Source of the DNA: Bowmanella sp. JS7-9
GTDB lineage: Bacteria; Pseudomonadota; Gammaproteobacteria; Enterobacterales; Alteromonadaceae
NCBI RefSeq assembly: GCF_004329715.1
Contig: NZ_JXSY01000018.1
Location: forward strand, 248,001 to 312,000
Direction: 5' to 3'
DNA length: 64,000 nt
Within the stretch, counting starts at the first letter, position 1. The number at the start of each line of letters is the position of its first letter. The notes beneath the pieces were generated by a model. That model made no database searches and was not told the origin of the DNA. It saw only the letters and a program-made list of their open reading frames with translations. Of the stretch, positions 26,659-36,678 are shown one piece after another. A program made the position numbers and the translations under genes.

Positions 26659-27279
26659 TTAACAGGATTTGCAAGTTTTCTGCTCCGCATAGTGACAATA
26701 TTGCCGATGTAATTCAATAACTTGCTGTGAAACTTCGGTCAATGGTTGACTATTGTCGATGATATCGTCTGCCTGCTGCAAACGAGCCTGACGTGACAGT
26801 TGAGCCTGCATAATCGCATCTATCTGGCTATCTGTAGCATTGTCCCTTGCCATCGCCCGTTGGCGCTGAATGTCTTCGGGAACATCGACCACCAATATGC
26901 GATCGAGTAACTGATGCAAACCATTTTCAATCAACAGTGGCACCATCAACACAACGTAAGGTGATTGGGCCTGTCGGCACTGATTAAACATTTCCTCGCG
27001 GATTAAAGGATGGAGCAGGGCATTTAGCCAGGCTTTGTCTTGTGCATGGCTAAATACGCGCTCACGCAATGCGCGCCTGTCCAGTTCACCATTGGCGAGA
27101 ATAAATTCTGCGCCAAAGTAATCAATGATTTGGGCAAGAGCGGGGGTGCCCGGCGCGACCACATCACGCGCGACCTGATCGGCATCTATGACATCAATGC
27201 CTTCGGCGGCAAATAGAGTGGCAATACTGGATTTACCGCTGCCGATGCCGCCGGTCAGACCGACGATGTAACGACTCAT
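26659..27279 (-). CDS. coaE: Dephospho-CoA kinase
   Basis: A 206-residue kinase that phosphorylates dephospho-CoA, the last step of coenzyme A synthesis. The P-loop GLTGGIGSGKSSIA is at residues 7-20, and DVIDADQVARDVV and PLLIEN are conserved family parts. The ATG at 27279 is chosen because it gives the usual MSRYIVGLTGG start and overlaps the pilD stop (ATGA); the longer frame is inside pilD. Confidence 0.93.
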   Translation of the reverse strand: MSRYIVGLTGGIGSGKSSIATLFAAEGIDVIDADQVARDVVAPGTPALAQIIDYFGAEFILANGELDRRALRERVFSHAQDKAWLNALLHPLIREEMFNQCRQAQSPYVVLMVPLLIENGLHQLLDRILVVDVPEDIQRQRAMARDNATDSQIDAIMQAQLSRQARLQQADDIIDNSQPLTEVSQQVIELHRQYCHYAEQKTCKSC

Positions 27280-28151
27280 GCTAACAACCAGCGCCAATAG
27301 GCCTCGGTGATGACGTCTCCATACAACAGGGTTAACCAACCAGCGATGGCAAGATAGGGACCAAATGGAATCGGATTACTCTGGCTCTGTTTACTTAGTT
27401 TCAGATAGGCCGTACCCACAATCGCCCCAACAACGGAAGACAATAAAATAACCACGGTCAGATGCTGCCAACCTACGAAGGCACCGATGGCAGCAAGCAA
27501 TTTGAAATCGCCATAGCCCATACCTTCTTTGCCTGTGAGTAATTTAAAACCCCAGAAAATGCTCCAAAGCACCAGATAGCCTGCTGCGGCACCTATCAGT
27601 GCGGATGCACTGTCGACGAAATAGCCGGGAATACTGGCGAGCAAACCGACCCAAAGTAACGGCAAGACGATATTGTCTGGTAACAGCATCTTATCCATAT
27701 CGATGGCAGTCAGCGCGACCATACACCAGGTAAACAGCAGCGCCACTGCTGCGGCTGGAGTCGGCCCGAAGTGCCAGGCGACCAGCAACGAAGCGATGCC
27801 GGTTAACAACTCCACGGCCGGATACCTTGCCGAAATTGGGGTTCGGCAGTTACCGCATTTACGTCCCAAGATAAGCCAGCTCACAACCGGAATATTCTGC
27901 CAGGCTTTGATCTCATGCTGGCATTTAGGGCAGCGCGAGCCAGGAAACATCAGATTAAAGCGTTCCTGCTCCGCTGCGGTTTGGTCTGGGTGGAAATATT
28001 GCTGATACTGCTGCTGCCAGTCACGCTCCAGCATGATGGGTAATCGATAGATCACCACGTTTAAAAAACTCCCCACCACTAAGCCAAGCATGGTTACAAG
28101 GGAGTAGAAAAACCACGGCAGTTGTTCGAATAAAGCCAATACATCTTGCAT
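27276..28151 (-). CDS. pilD: Type IV prepilin peptidase / N-methyltransferase
   Basis: A 291-residue inner-membrane enzyme that cleaves and methylates type IV prepilins and secretion pseudopilins. The cytoplasmic zinc loop has CPKC and CGNC (about residues 75-105). The two catalytic aspartates lie in TAIDMDKMLLPD and GYGDFKLLA, the second being the GxGD motif. About seven membrane segments are predicted. The stop overlaps coaE. A terminator lies upstream, between pilC and pilD. Confidence 0.93.
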   Translation of the reverse strand: MQDVLALFEQLPWFFYSLVTMLGLVVGSFLNVVIYRLPIMLERDWQQQYQQYFHPDQTAAEQERFNLMFPGSRCPKCQHEIKAWQNIPVVSWLILGRKCGNCRTPISARYPAVELLTGIASLLVAWHFGPTPAAAVALLFTWCMVALTAIDMDKMLLPDNIVLPLLWVGLLASIPGYFVDSASALIGAAAGYLVLWSIFWGFKLLTGKEGMGYGDFKLLAAIGAFVGWQHLTVVILLSSVVGAIVGTAYLKLSKQSQSNPIPFGPYLAIAGWLTLLYGDVITEAYWRWLLA

Positions 28152-28165
28152 CAGACGAGTCCATG

Positions 28166-28193
28166 TAAAAAAAGCGCCCGTAAAAACGGGCGT
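28166..28193 (-). terminator. Terminator between pilC and pilD
   Basis: On the minus strand ACGCCCG and CGGGCGC pair around TTTTTA and are followed by seven Ts. It separates pilC transcription from pilD-coaE. Confidence 0.75.
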
Positions 28194-28215
28194 CTATTGA
28201 ATTGAGTTGACGTTA

Positions 28216-29433
28216 TCACACCACACTGGCCATCTGGAAGATAGGCAGGTACATGGCGATAATCAGGCCGCCGATTATGACCCCTAACACCGCCATAATC
28301 AGTGGCTCAATCAGGGCGGTTAAGCCATCAACCATATCATCCACTTCGCGCTCGTAGACGTTGGCGATTTTATCCAGCATTTCATCCACCGCACCGGATT
28401 CTTCACCAATGGCAACCATCTGCGTCACCATATCCGGAAAGACAGTGGTAGCGCGCATCGCAGTGTGCATTTGGGTACCTGCGGATACTTCGCTACGCAT
28501 AAACATAATGGCCTTGCGATACACCGCATTGCCCGCAGCCCCTGCCGCCGACTCCAGCGCACTAATCAGTGGCACACCTGCGGAAAAGGTGGTGGATAGG
28601 GTACGGGTAAAGCGCGCAATCGCGGCTTTTTTCAAGATCTCGCCAATGACCGGTGCTTTGAGCAGCTTGGCGTCCAGTCCATCGCGCAATTTTGCTGAGC
28701 GCTTGTACTGGCGAATAAACATAAATATCCCCACGCCCAGGCCCGCACCAATAAAGGCACCGTAATCCTGTAAGAATCGCGACAAGCCGATCACCATCTG
28801 GGTAAAGGCCGGTAGCTCGGCACCGAAGTTACCGAAAATTTCTTCAAATTGAGGCACTACAAAAATAAGCAGAATAGTGGTGACGATAAAGGCCACCACC
28901 AATACCGCAATGGGGTAGAACATGGCCTTTTTGATTTTGGATTTGAGTGCTTCGGATTTTTCCTGATAGGTAGCGAGGCGGTCGTAGATAGTTTCCAGCG
29001 CACCGGATTGCTCACCGGTAGCGACCAAATCGCAATACAAATCATCAAATTGCATGGGATGTTTGCGCAGCGCACTGGCAAAGGGATTACCGGCTTTTAC
29101 ATCGGCGCCAATTTCGGTCAACATCTTGCGCACACTTTGCTTGGCATGGCCATCGGCGATCATATCGATGGTTTGAATCAAGCTCACCCCGGCCGCCAGC
29201 ATCGTGGCGATTTGGCGCGACATGACACAAATATCTTCAGCGGTGACTTTGTCATTTTTGCCAAATAACGGTTTGGCGTATTTTTTAATTTTCGTGGTCG
29301 ACACACCCTGACGTCGCAGCAGGTTTTTCGCCTCGATAATACTCGATGCAGAAATCTGGCCTTTCACTGCCTGACCCTGACGGTTTTTACCTGCCCAATC
29401 AAAGGTATCCAGTTTTTTAGATGCGGTCGCCAT
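28216..29433 (-). CDS. pilC: Type IV pilus inner-membrane platform protein PilC
   Basis: A 405-residue protein of the GspF/PilC family. It has two repeats of the T2SSF domain (about residues 70-195 and 275-395), each with conserved helices and LSTTFSAGVPLI / MLAAGVSLIQT segments, and about three membrane helices. It forms the platform on which pilus motor ATPases act. In related bacteria pilB lies just upstream of pilC; here only 95 bases with a terminator separate it from pilA. Confidence 0.93.
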   Translation of the reverse strand: MATASKKLDTFDWAGKNRQGQAVKGQISASSIIEAKNLLRRQGVSTTKIKKYAKPLFGKNDKVTAEDICVMSRQIATMLAAGVSLIQTIDMIADGHAKQSVRKMLTEIGADVKAGNPFASALRKHPMQFDDLYCDLVATGEQSGALETIYDRLATYQEKSEALKSKIKKAMFYPIAVLVVAFIVTTILLIFVVPQFEEIFGNFGAELPAFTQMVIGLSRFLQDYGAFIGAGLGVGIFMFIRQYKRSAKLRDGLDAKLLKAPVIGEILKKAAIARFTRTLSTTFSAGVPLISALESAAGAAGNAVYRKAIMFMRSEVSAGTQMHTAMRATTVFPDMVTQMVAIGEESGAVDEMLDKIANVYEREVDDMVDGLTALIEPLIMAVLGVIIGGLIIAMYLPIFQMASVV

Positions 29434-29490
29434 CGTTACTCTCCCGTGTGCTGCGTTACTTAGTTATAACTCTTTTTGGCAGAGAAAAAA

Positions 29491-29515
29491 AAACCCAGCC
29501 GAAACTGGGTTTTTG
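29491..29515. terminator. Bidirectional terminator between pilA and pilC
   Basis: AAACCCAG and CTGGGTTT pair perfectly around CCGAAA, with an A run on one side and a T run on the other. It lies just after the pilA stop on the minus strand. Confidence 0.85.
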
Positions 29516-29528
29516 TTTAATTCTAGAA

Positions 29529-29948
29529 TTAGCACATTGTGGCTGGGGTACAAGTTGGGGTCCAGGTGATTTTACCAGTACCGTCAACAGCTGGAGTCAG
29601 CACATAGCTAGCACCTGCCATAGTGCCTGTTGCATCAGTTGGTGCAGAGATAGTCACTACACCGTCAGCCGTTGCCAGACCGACTACGCCAGCAGCAGCT
29701 GCTACGTCAGCAGGGATACCTTGTGCACCGCCGTCACAAGTGGTGATGTCGCCAGTTACCTGAGTACAAATTTCGACAGAGGTTTTCAGACCCGCAGATG
29801 CATTGGTCAGCTCGCTGAATTTAGCTTTATCAGTGAAGTTTTGGTAAGCAGGCAGAGCGATTACCGCCAGAATACCGATGATGGCTACTACGATCATCAA
29901 TTCGATCAGAGTAAAACCTTTGCTGTTGGTCATTTGAGTAGATTTCAT
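29529..29948 (-). CDS. pilA: Type IV major pilin
   Basis: A 139-residue prepilin. A short leader ending in Gly (MTNSKG) is followed by [25 protein letters not shown], the cleavage site and N-terminal helix with Glu5. The rest is an Ala/Thr/Gly-rich head with [11 protein letters not shown] and a C-terminal CTPATMC, which could form two disulfides. The ATG at 29948 has AGGAGA upstream and is preferred over the upstream start at 29969. It is alone between terminator and promoter, as expected for an abundant pilin. PilD two genes downstream would process it. Confidence 0.92.
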   Translation of the reverse strand: MKSTQMTNSKGFTLIELMIVVAIIGILAVIALPAYQNFTDKAKFSELTNASAGLKTSVEICTQVTGDITTCDGGAQGIPADVAAAAGVVGLATADGVVTISAPTDATGTMAGASYVLTPAVDGTGKITWTPTCTPATMC

Positions 29949-30184
29949 GTCAGTCTCCTGTTGCATCACCGATGCAGTCTCTTGGTCAGAAAGTAATTAG
30001 GTTGTCAGTCAAGTGGCGATGATAGGTCGTTTATCAGCGGCCTCTCTCCTTCGCACAGTTCCAGTATAGATGGGTTGCTATTCTGAACAAGTATGCAAAA
30101 GAATACTCAGGTGTATGCTTTTCCGATCTATCGACAACCAGCCGTCAAAACATTAGTAAAAACATGTGCTTAATACAATGTTAT

Positions 30185-31544
<1,360 letters not shown>

Positions 31545-31612
31545 AATATCTGGTCGTAGTTGCGTCGACGATGAATTGGCAGATAATACCCTAAATTCAA
31601 GGACTTTTAAGA

Positions 31613-32173
31613 ATGACAATGCAAATTCGCGGCGGATGGCTGGAGAATGCCCGTCAGATTATCTCGCCTTTTAGTGATGCGAGACCGGTGGCGACGGAGA
31701 TTTCGTTGCTGGTTGTTCATAATATTTCCTTACCACCCCGGCAATTCGGTGGCCCACATATATTCGAATTATTTACCGGCCAGCTAGACCCTCAGGCGCA
31801 TCCGTATTTTGCTGATATTTATCAACTGGAAGTGTCGGCCCATGGGTTAATTCGTAGAGACGGGGAGTTCGTCCAGTTTGTTAATTTCGGGCAGCGTGCC
31901 TGGCACGCGGGTAAATCAGTGTTTCAGGGCAGGTCGCGCTGTAATGACTATTCGATCGGCATTGAGTTGGAAGGGGCGGATGATGTGCCTTACACTGAAG
32001 AACAATATAAACAATTGATTTTATTGAGCAAATGTTTGCAAGGCAGCTTCCCAGCCATCACCATGGGCAGGATTGTCGGGCATGAGGATATCGCCCCGGG
32101 GCGTAAAACAGACCCAGGTGTGGCATTTGACTGGGCCAAATTTCGCACAGGACTAACAGAGGCGTCGTTATGA
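31613..32173 (+). CDS. ampD: 1,6-anhydro-N-acetylmuramyl-L-alanine amidase AmpD
   Basis: A 186-residue cytoplasmic zinc amidase that recycles cell-wall muropeptides by cutting anhydro-MurNAc from the peptide. The zinc ligands are in LLVVHNISLP and VGHEDIAPGRKTDPG (His and Asp), with the conserved WHAGKS and CNDYSIGIELEG. In bacteria with inducible AmpC, loss of AmpD raises beta-lactamase levels; no ampC is visible here. It overlaps ampE by 4 bases. Confidence 0.93.
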   Translation: MTMQIRGGWLENARQIISPFSDARPVATEISLLVVHNISLPPRQFGGPHIFELFTGQLDPQAHPYFADIYQLEVSAHGLIRRDGEFVQFVNFGQRAWHAGKSVFQGRSRCNDYSIGIELEGADDVPYTEEQYKQLILLSKCLQGSFPAITMGRIVGHEDIAPGRKTDPGVAFDWAKFRTGLTEASL

Positions 32174-32991
32174 TTTTATTGAGTTTATTGCTGGCATTGG
32201 CGCTGGAACGGGTCGTGGATAAACCGCGTCTTTGGCAGGCGCGCACCTACATGGGTATGTATGTGCGGGGATTCAGCCAGTATTTGGGTAAAGACGAAAA
32301 AAGTTCACTCGGTATGGTATGGGTATGGATTGCCCTACCGGCGCTGCTGACAGCATTAGTAATCTGGCTACTTCCGGGTATTTTTCTGGAGTTTTTATTT
32401 TCTCTGGCGGTGCTGTTTGTATGCTTAGGGTGTCCTGAAGAGCGGCAGGAGTATCGTCAATATCTGCAGGCGGTAAACCGGGGCGATACCGAAGCCTGTT
32501 GCTTACACGCGGACCAAATGGGCCATGACGAAAATCGTGGGATGAGTTTTGGGCAGACCCTGATGTGGATAAATTATCGTCACTACGCGGCCGTGATTTT
32601 GTGGTTCGCTGCATGCGGTGCGACGGGGGCGGTGTTGTACGTAGTGGCAAGGAATTTATTGCAAATTTTCGAACACATAGAGCATCCATATACGCGTCAG
32701 TGTCATGACATTGTAAAAATACTCGATTGGATCCCCGTGCGTATCGTGGCGCTGGGCTATGTGTTGATGGGCAATTTTTCCCGCGCGTTTCCGGTGTGGC
32801 TTGGCTATTTGGGTGATACGAAAACCAGTGCGTTAACGCTGCTATGTGCAGTAGGTCGCGCGGCGGAAGATCACGTCTCCCCACAAGACACAAGCGTTGA
32901 ACCGGTTACAATGCTGCAACTGGCTAAACGTACCATGCTTTTTTTACTGGTGTTCATCTCTATTTTGACCATTTCCGGGCTCTTGGGATAA
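32170..32991 (+). CDS. ampE: AmpE inner-membrane protein
   Basis: A 273-residue membrane protein of the AmpE/CobD-like group with about four membrane segments (residues 1-15, 45-80, 140-165 and 250-270). The opening MILLSLLLALALERVVD is characteristic, and the family is always found beside ampD. Its function is not well defined; a sensor or envelope role has been suggested. The first PdhR operator begins on its last stop-codon base. Confidence 0.88.
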   Translation: MILLSLLLALALERVVDKPRLWQARTYMGMYVRGFSQYLGKDEKSSLGMVWVWIALPALLTALVIWLLPGIFLEFLFSLAVLFVCLGCPEERQEYRQYLQAVNRGDTEACCLHADQMGHDENRGMSFGQTLMWINYRHYAAVILWFAACGATGAVLYVVARNLLQIFEHIEHPYTRQCHDIVKILDWIPVRIVALGYVLMGNFSRAFPVWLGYLGDTKTSALTLLCAVGRAAEDHVSPQDTSVEPVTMLQLAKRTMLFLLVFISILTISGLLG

Positions 32992-33005
32992 TTGGTAAGA
33001 CCAAT
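32991..33005. promoter_or_regulatory. PdhR operator 1
   Basis: ATTGGTAAGACCAAT is a perfect palindrome (ATTGGT/ACCAAT around AAG) and matches the known PdhR consensus ATTGGT-N3-ACCAAT. It lies 144 bases upstream of the pdhR start. Confidence 0.88.
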
Positions 33006-33120
33006 TATGTTGGTGATTGTTAATCAATCGTAGAAATATTTGGCGATAAATTCGCCAGATATTTCGCTTTTGGTGGTCGGATTGGATCTTTTTCTTAACA
33101 TGCCGTAAGCTATAAGGCTA

Positions 33121-33135
33121 ATTGGTAAGACCAAT
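33121..33135. promoter_or_regulatory. PdhR operator 2
   Basis: An identical copy of ATTGGTAAGACCAAT ends 13 bases before the pdhR ATG. Its position suggests direct autoregulation of the pdhR-aceEF operon when pyruvate is low (established for E. coli PdhR). Confidence 0.88.
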
Positions 33136-33148
33136 GTAACGCGAGCGC

Positions 33149-33895
33149 ATGGCAAACTTAATCAAACCGCAAAAACTTTCTGATGTGATTCTGCAAAAGC
33201 TGGAAGAAATGCTGGCGGCAGGCACATGGCGTGCGGGACAAAAATTGCCATCTGAACGGGAATTGGCAGTACGCTTTGATGTGTCTCGACCGTCGGTACG
33301 TGAAGCGATTCAAAAGCTGGAAGCAAAGGGCATGGTGGTGCGTCGCCAGGGCGGCGGTACGTATGTGCAGGAGTCTCAGACGTCGCCGGATAGCCCGTTG
33401 CTCCCTCTTCTAAATATGGATCCTGAAACCCAGTTTGACCTGCTTGAGTTTCGTCATACGCTGGAAGGCATGGCGGCCTATTACGCCGCGCTACGGGCGG
33501 AAAAAAGTGAAATTGACGCCATAGAGCATGCTTTCGATCAGATGCAGCTTGCCCGGGAAAAGGACTATTGTGCACAGGCTCGGGCGCTGGCGGATTTTTA
33601 TATGCGCTTAGCCGAAGCGGCACACAATCAGGTATTACTGGGCGTGTTTAAAAGCTTAAAGGCGGCGCTGCAGGACAACATTGAACGTAACTTGCGCATG
33701 TTGGAAGCAGAACCTGCCAGTCAGGCCCGGATTGGTAGTCAACGTAAACAGATTTTACTTGCCGTGAAACAGGGGGACCCTGAGGCAGCCCGCGAGGCGA
33801 GCAATGCTCACCTGGCATTTATTGAACAAACATTACTGGACATCAACCGCCAGGATTCGCGCATGCAACGTGCATTGCGCCGAATCGAAGTGTGA
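33149..33895 (+). CDS. pdhR: Pyruvate-sensing GntR/FadR-type repressor PdhR
   Basis: A 248-residue regulator. The N-terminal winged helix (GQKLPSERELAVRFDVSRPSVREAIQKLEAKGMVVRRQGGGTYV) is followed by an FCD-type all-helical ligand domain (residues 100-230). In E. coli PdhR represses the pyruvate dehydrogenase operon and is released by pyruvate. Two perfect PdhR sites lie upstream and aceE follows 89 bases downstream. Confidence 0.93.
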   Translation: MANLIKPQKLSDVILQKLEEMLAAGTWRAGQKLPSERELAVRFDVSRPSVREAIQKLEAKGMVVRRQGGGTYVQESQTSPDSPLLPLLNMDPETQFDLLEFRHTLEGMAAYYAALRAEKSEIDAIEHAFDQMQLAREKDYCAQARALADFYMRLAEAAHNQVLLGVFKSLKAALQDNIERNLRMLEAEPASQARIGSQRKQILLAVKQGDPEAAREASNAHLAFIEQTLLDINRQDSRMQRALRRIEV

Positions 33896-33984
33896 ATATG
33901 AAAAGCGCTGGTGCGACAAAGAGAATAACGACGCAATCGACTATCTTTACTGCCAGCAAGCATTAATCAACATAGGAAAGCAAC

Positions 33985-36657
33985 ATGTCAGAAATGATGC
34001 AAACAGACCTGGATCCACAAGAAACCCAGGAATGGATCGACGCGTTAGAAGCGGTTCTTGACGAAGAAGGACCCGAGCGCGCGCATTTTCTGCTGGAAAG
34101 TCTGATTGAAAAAGCGCGCCGCAGTGGCGCGCATTTGCCGTATGACGCCACTACCGCATATGTAAATACCATTCCTGCCGGTCAGGAACCTACGATGCCG
34201 GGCGACCAGAGCATCGAAGCACGTATCCGTAGCGCGATTCGCTGGAATGCCATGATGATGGTGGTGCGTGGTTCTAAAAAAGAACTGGACTTGGGTGGTC
34301 ATATTTCCAGTTTCGCGTCTTCTGCCATGTTGTACGATGTGGGCTTCAACCACTTTTTCCGTGCGCCGAATGATAAAGATGGCGGCGATTTCCTGTTTGT
34401 ACAGGGCCATGTCTCCCCAGGTATCTATTCACGCGCGTTCGTGGAAGGTCGTCTGAGCAGTGCGCAGCTGGACAAATTCCGTCAGGAAGCCGATGGCCAA
34501 GGCTTGTCTTCTTACCCACACCCGCGATTGATGCCTGACTTCTGGCAATTCCCGACTGTGTCTATGGGCCTAGGCCCGATGCAGGCGATTTATTTGGCCC
34601 GTTTCCTGAAGTACCTGACCGATCGCGGCATTAAAGATTGTTCCGAACAGCGTGTCTGGTGCTTTATGGGTGACGGCGAGGTGGACGAACCTGAATCATT
34701 GGGTGCCATCGGTTTGGCCAGCCGTGAAGGTCTGGATAACCTGACATTTGTGATTAACTGTAACCTGCAGCGTTTGGATGGGCCGGTACGTGGTAACGGC
34801 AAAATCATTCAGGAGCTGGAAGGCACCTTCCGTGGCGCTGGCTGGGAAGTGATTAAAGTGGTGTGGGGACGTTATTGGGATCCATTATTTGCCCGCGATA
34901 CCTCCGGCAAACTGATTGAACTGATGAACGAAACCGTTGACGGTGAATATCAGAACTACAAAGCCAAAGGCGGCAAATACACCCGCGATAACTTCTTCGG
35001 TAAGTATCCGGAGTTGAAAGAAATGGTCGCTAATATGTCTGACGAAGACATCTGGCGTTTAAACCGTGGTGGTCACGATCCAGTGAAAGTGTACGCCGCT
35101 TATCATAAGGCGAAGAATACTCAGGGTCGTCCACAGGTCATTCTGGCAAAAACCGTAAAAGGTTATGGCATGGGCGCTGCGGGTGAAGGTAAGAACATCG
35201 CCCACAACGTTAAGAAAATGGATTTGGAAGCGGTCAAACACTACCGTGATCGTTTTAACATTCCTGTTTCAGATGAAGCGCTGAAGGACTTCCCTTACTT
35301 CCGTTTCGATGACGACAGCGTAGAAATGAAATATCTGCGCGAGCGTCGTGATGCGCTGCATGGCTTTATGCCGCGCCGTTTGCCGCAAAGTACCAAGCAT
35401 TTTGACACGCCAGATTTAAAAGCCTTCGAAGCTATTACTAACGGTTCGGGCGAGCGTGAAATCTCGACCACGATGGCTTTCGTGCGGGTACTGACGGCGA
35501 TGCTCAAAGACAAAAAGATTGGTTCACGGGTTGTACCAATCATTCCGGATGAGGCGCGTACCTTTGGTATGGAAGGCTTGTTCCGTCAGGTTGGGATCTA
35601 TTCCAGTCAGGGTCAGAAGTATGAGCCGCAAGACTCAGATCAAGTGGCGTATTATCGCGAAGATAAGAAAGGCCAGGTATTGCAGGAAGGCATCAACGAA
35701 CTGGGTGCTATGTCATCCTGGTTAGCTGCCGGTACTTCATACTCGACCAACGACGAGCCGATGATCCCGGTCTACATCTATTACTCTATGTTTGGTTTCC
35801 AGCGCGTGGGCGATTTAGCCTGGGCAGCAGGTGATAGTCAGGCGCGAGGCTTCCTGGTTGGTGGTACGGCAGGTCGTACAACGTTAAATGGCGAAGGCTT
35901 GCAGCATCAGGATGGTCATTCGCATATTCAGGCTAATCTGATCCCGAACTGCATTACTTATGATCCAACCTATGGCTATGAAGTAGCAGTGATAGTGCAA
36001 GACGGTATCCGTCGTATGTTTGGCGAACAGGAAAACGTCTTTTATTACCTGACAGTGATGAACGAAAACTATGTTCAACCAGCGATGCCTGAAGGCAGTC
36101 AGGAAGGCATTATTAAAGGGATCTACAAGCTGGATACCTTGACCGCCAGCAAAGCCAAACACAAAGTGAAGTTACTGGGTTCCGGTACCATTTTGCGTCA
36201 GGTACGCGATGCGGCCGAGATCCTGAAAAACGATTTCAACATCAGTTCTGAAGTTTACAGCGTGACCTCGTTCAATGAACTGGGCCGTGATGGTCTGGAT
36301 GCGGAGCGTTACAACATGCTGCACCCAACAGCCAAACCACGTAAGGCATATATCACTGAAGTGCTGGAAAAAGGCTTTGATGGCCCAACGATTGCGGCGA
36401 CTGACTATGTCAAAGCCTATGCAGATCAGGTTCGAGCCTTTGTTCCAGGTCAGTACAAAGTGTTAGGTACGGACGGGTTTGGACGCTCCGACAGCCGCGC
36501 TAACCTGCGTCGTCACTTTGAAGTGGACGCACAGTTTATTGTTGTGGCCACACTGCATGAGTTGGTTAAGGCCGGTGAGTTTGATGGCAAAGCGTTGGCA
36601 AAAGTCATCAAAGACTATGGCATTGATGCTGACAAGCTCAATCCACTTTACGCCTAA
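33985..36657 (+). CDS. aceE: Pyruvate dehydrogenase E1 component (homodimeric)
   Basis: An 890-residue thiamine diphosphate enzyme that decarboxylates pyruvate and passes the acetyl group to E2. The ThDP motif is FMGDGEVDEPESLGAIGLASREGLDNLTFVINCNLQ, and the blocks GGHISSFASSAMLYDVGFNHFFR and MIPVYIYYSMFGFQRVGDLAWAAGD are typical of AceE. AGGAAAG precedes the ATG. It is followed by aceF after 21 bases. Length and order match the gammaproteobacterial complex. Confidence 0.96.
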   Translation: MSEMMQTDLDPQETQEWIDALEAVLDEEGPERAHFLLESLIEKARRSGAHLPYDATTAYVNTIPAGQEPTMPGDQSIEARIRSAIRWNAMMMVVRGSKKELDLGGHISSFASSAMLYDVGFNHFFRAPNDKDGGDFLFVQGHVSPGIYSRAFVEGRLSSAQLDKFRQEADGQGLSSYPHPRLMPDFWQFPTVSMGLGPMQAIYLARFLKYLTDRGIKDCSEQRVWCFMGDGEVDEPESLGAIGLASREGLDNLTFVINCNLQRLDGPVRGNGKIIQELEGTFRGAGWEVIKVVWGRYWDPLFARDTSGKLIELMNETVDGEYQNYKAKGGKYTRDNFFGKYPELKEMVANMSDEDIWRLNRGGHDPVKVYAAYHKAKNTQGRPQVILAKTVKGYGMGAAGEGKNIAHNVKKMDLEAVKHYRDRFNIPVSDEALKDFPYFRFDDDSVEMKYLRERRDALHGFMPRRLPQSTKHFDTPDLKAFEAITNGSGEREISTTMAFVRVLTAMLKDKKIGSRVVPIIPDEARTFGMEGLFRQVGIYSSQGQKYEPQDSDQVAYYREDKKGQVLQEGINELGAMSSWLAAGTSYSTNDEPMIPVYIYYSMFGFQRVGDLAWAAGDSQARGFLVGGTAGRTTLNGEGLQHQDGHSHIQANLIPNCITYDPTYGYEVAVIVQDGIRRMFGEQENVFYYLTVMNENYVQPAMPEGSQEGIIKGIYKLDTLTASKAKHKVKLLGSGTILRQVRDAAEILKNDFNISSEVYSVTSFNELGRDGLDAERYNMLHPTAKPRKAYITEVLEKGFDGPTIAATDYVKAYADQVRAFVPGQYKVLGTDGFGRSDSRANLRRHFEVDAQFIVVATLHELVKAGEFDGKALAKVIKDYGIDADKLNPLYA

Positions 36658-36678
36658 CGGACACGAGGAGTTATTAAT

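Noticed and set aside
29421-29996. A plus-strand 191-residue frame over pilA
   Set aside because: It is the antisense shadow of pilA, rich in Ser and Cys with no family features, and crosses the terminator.
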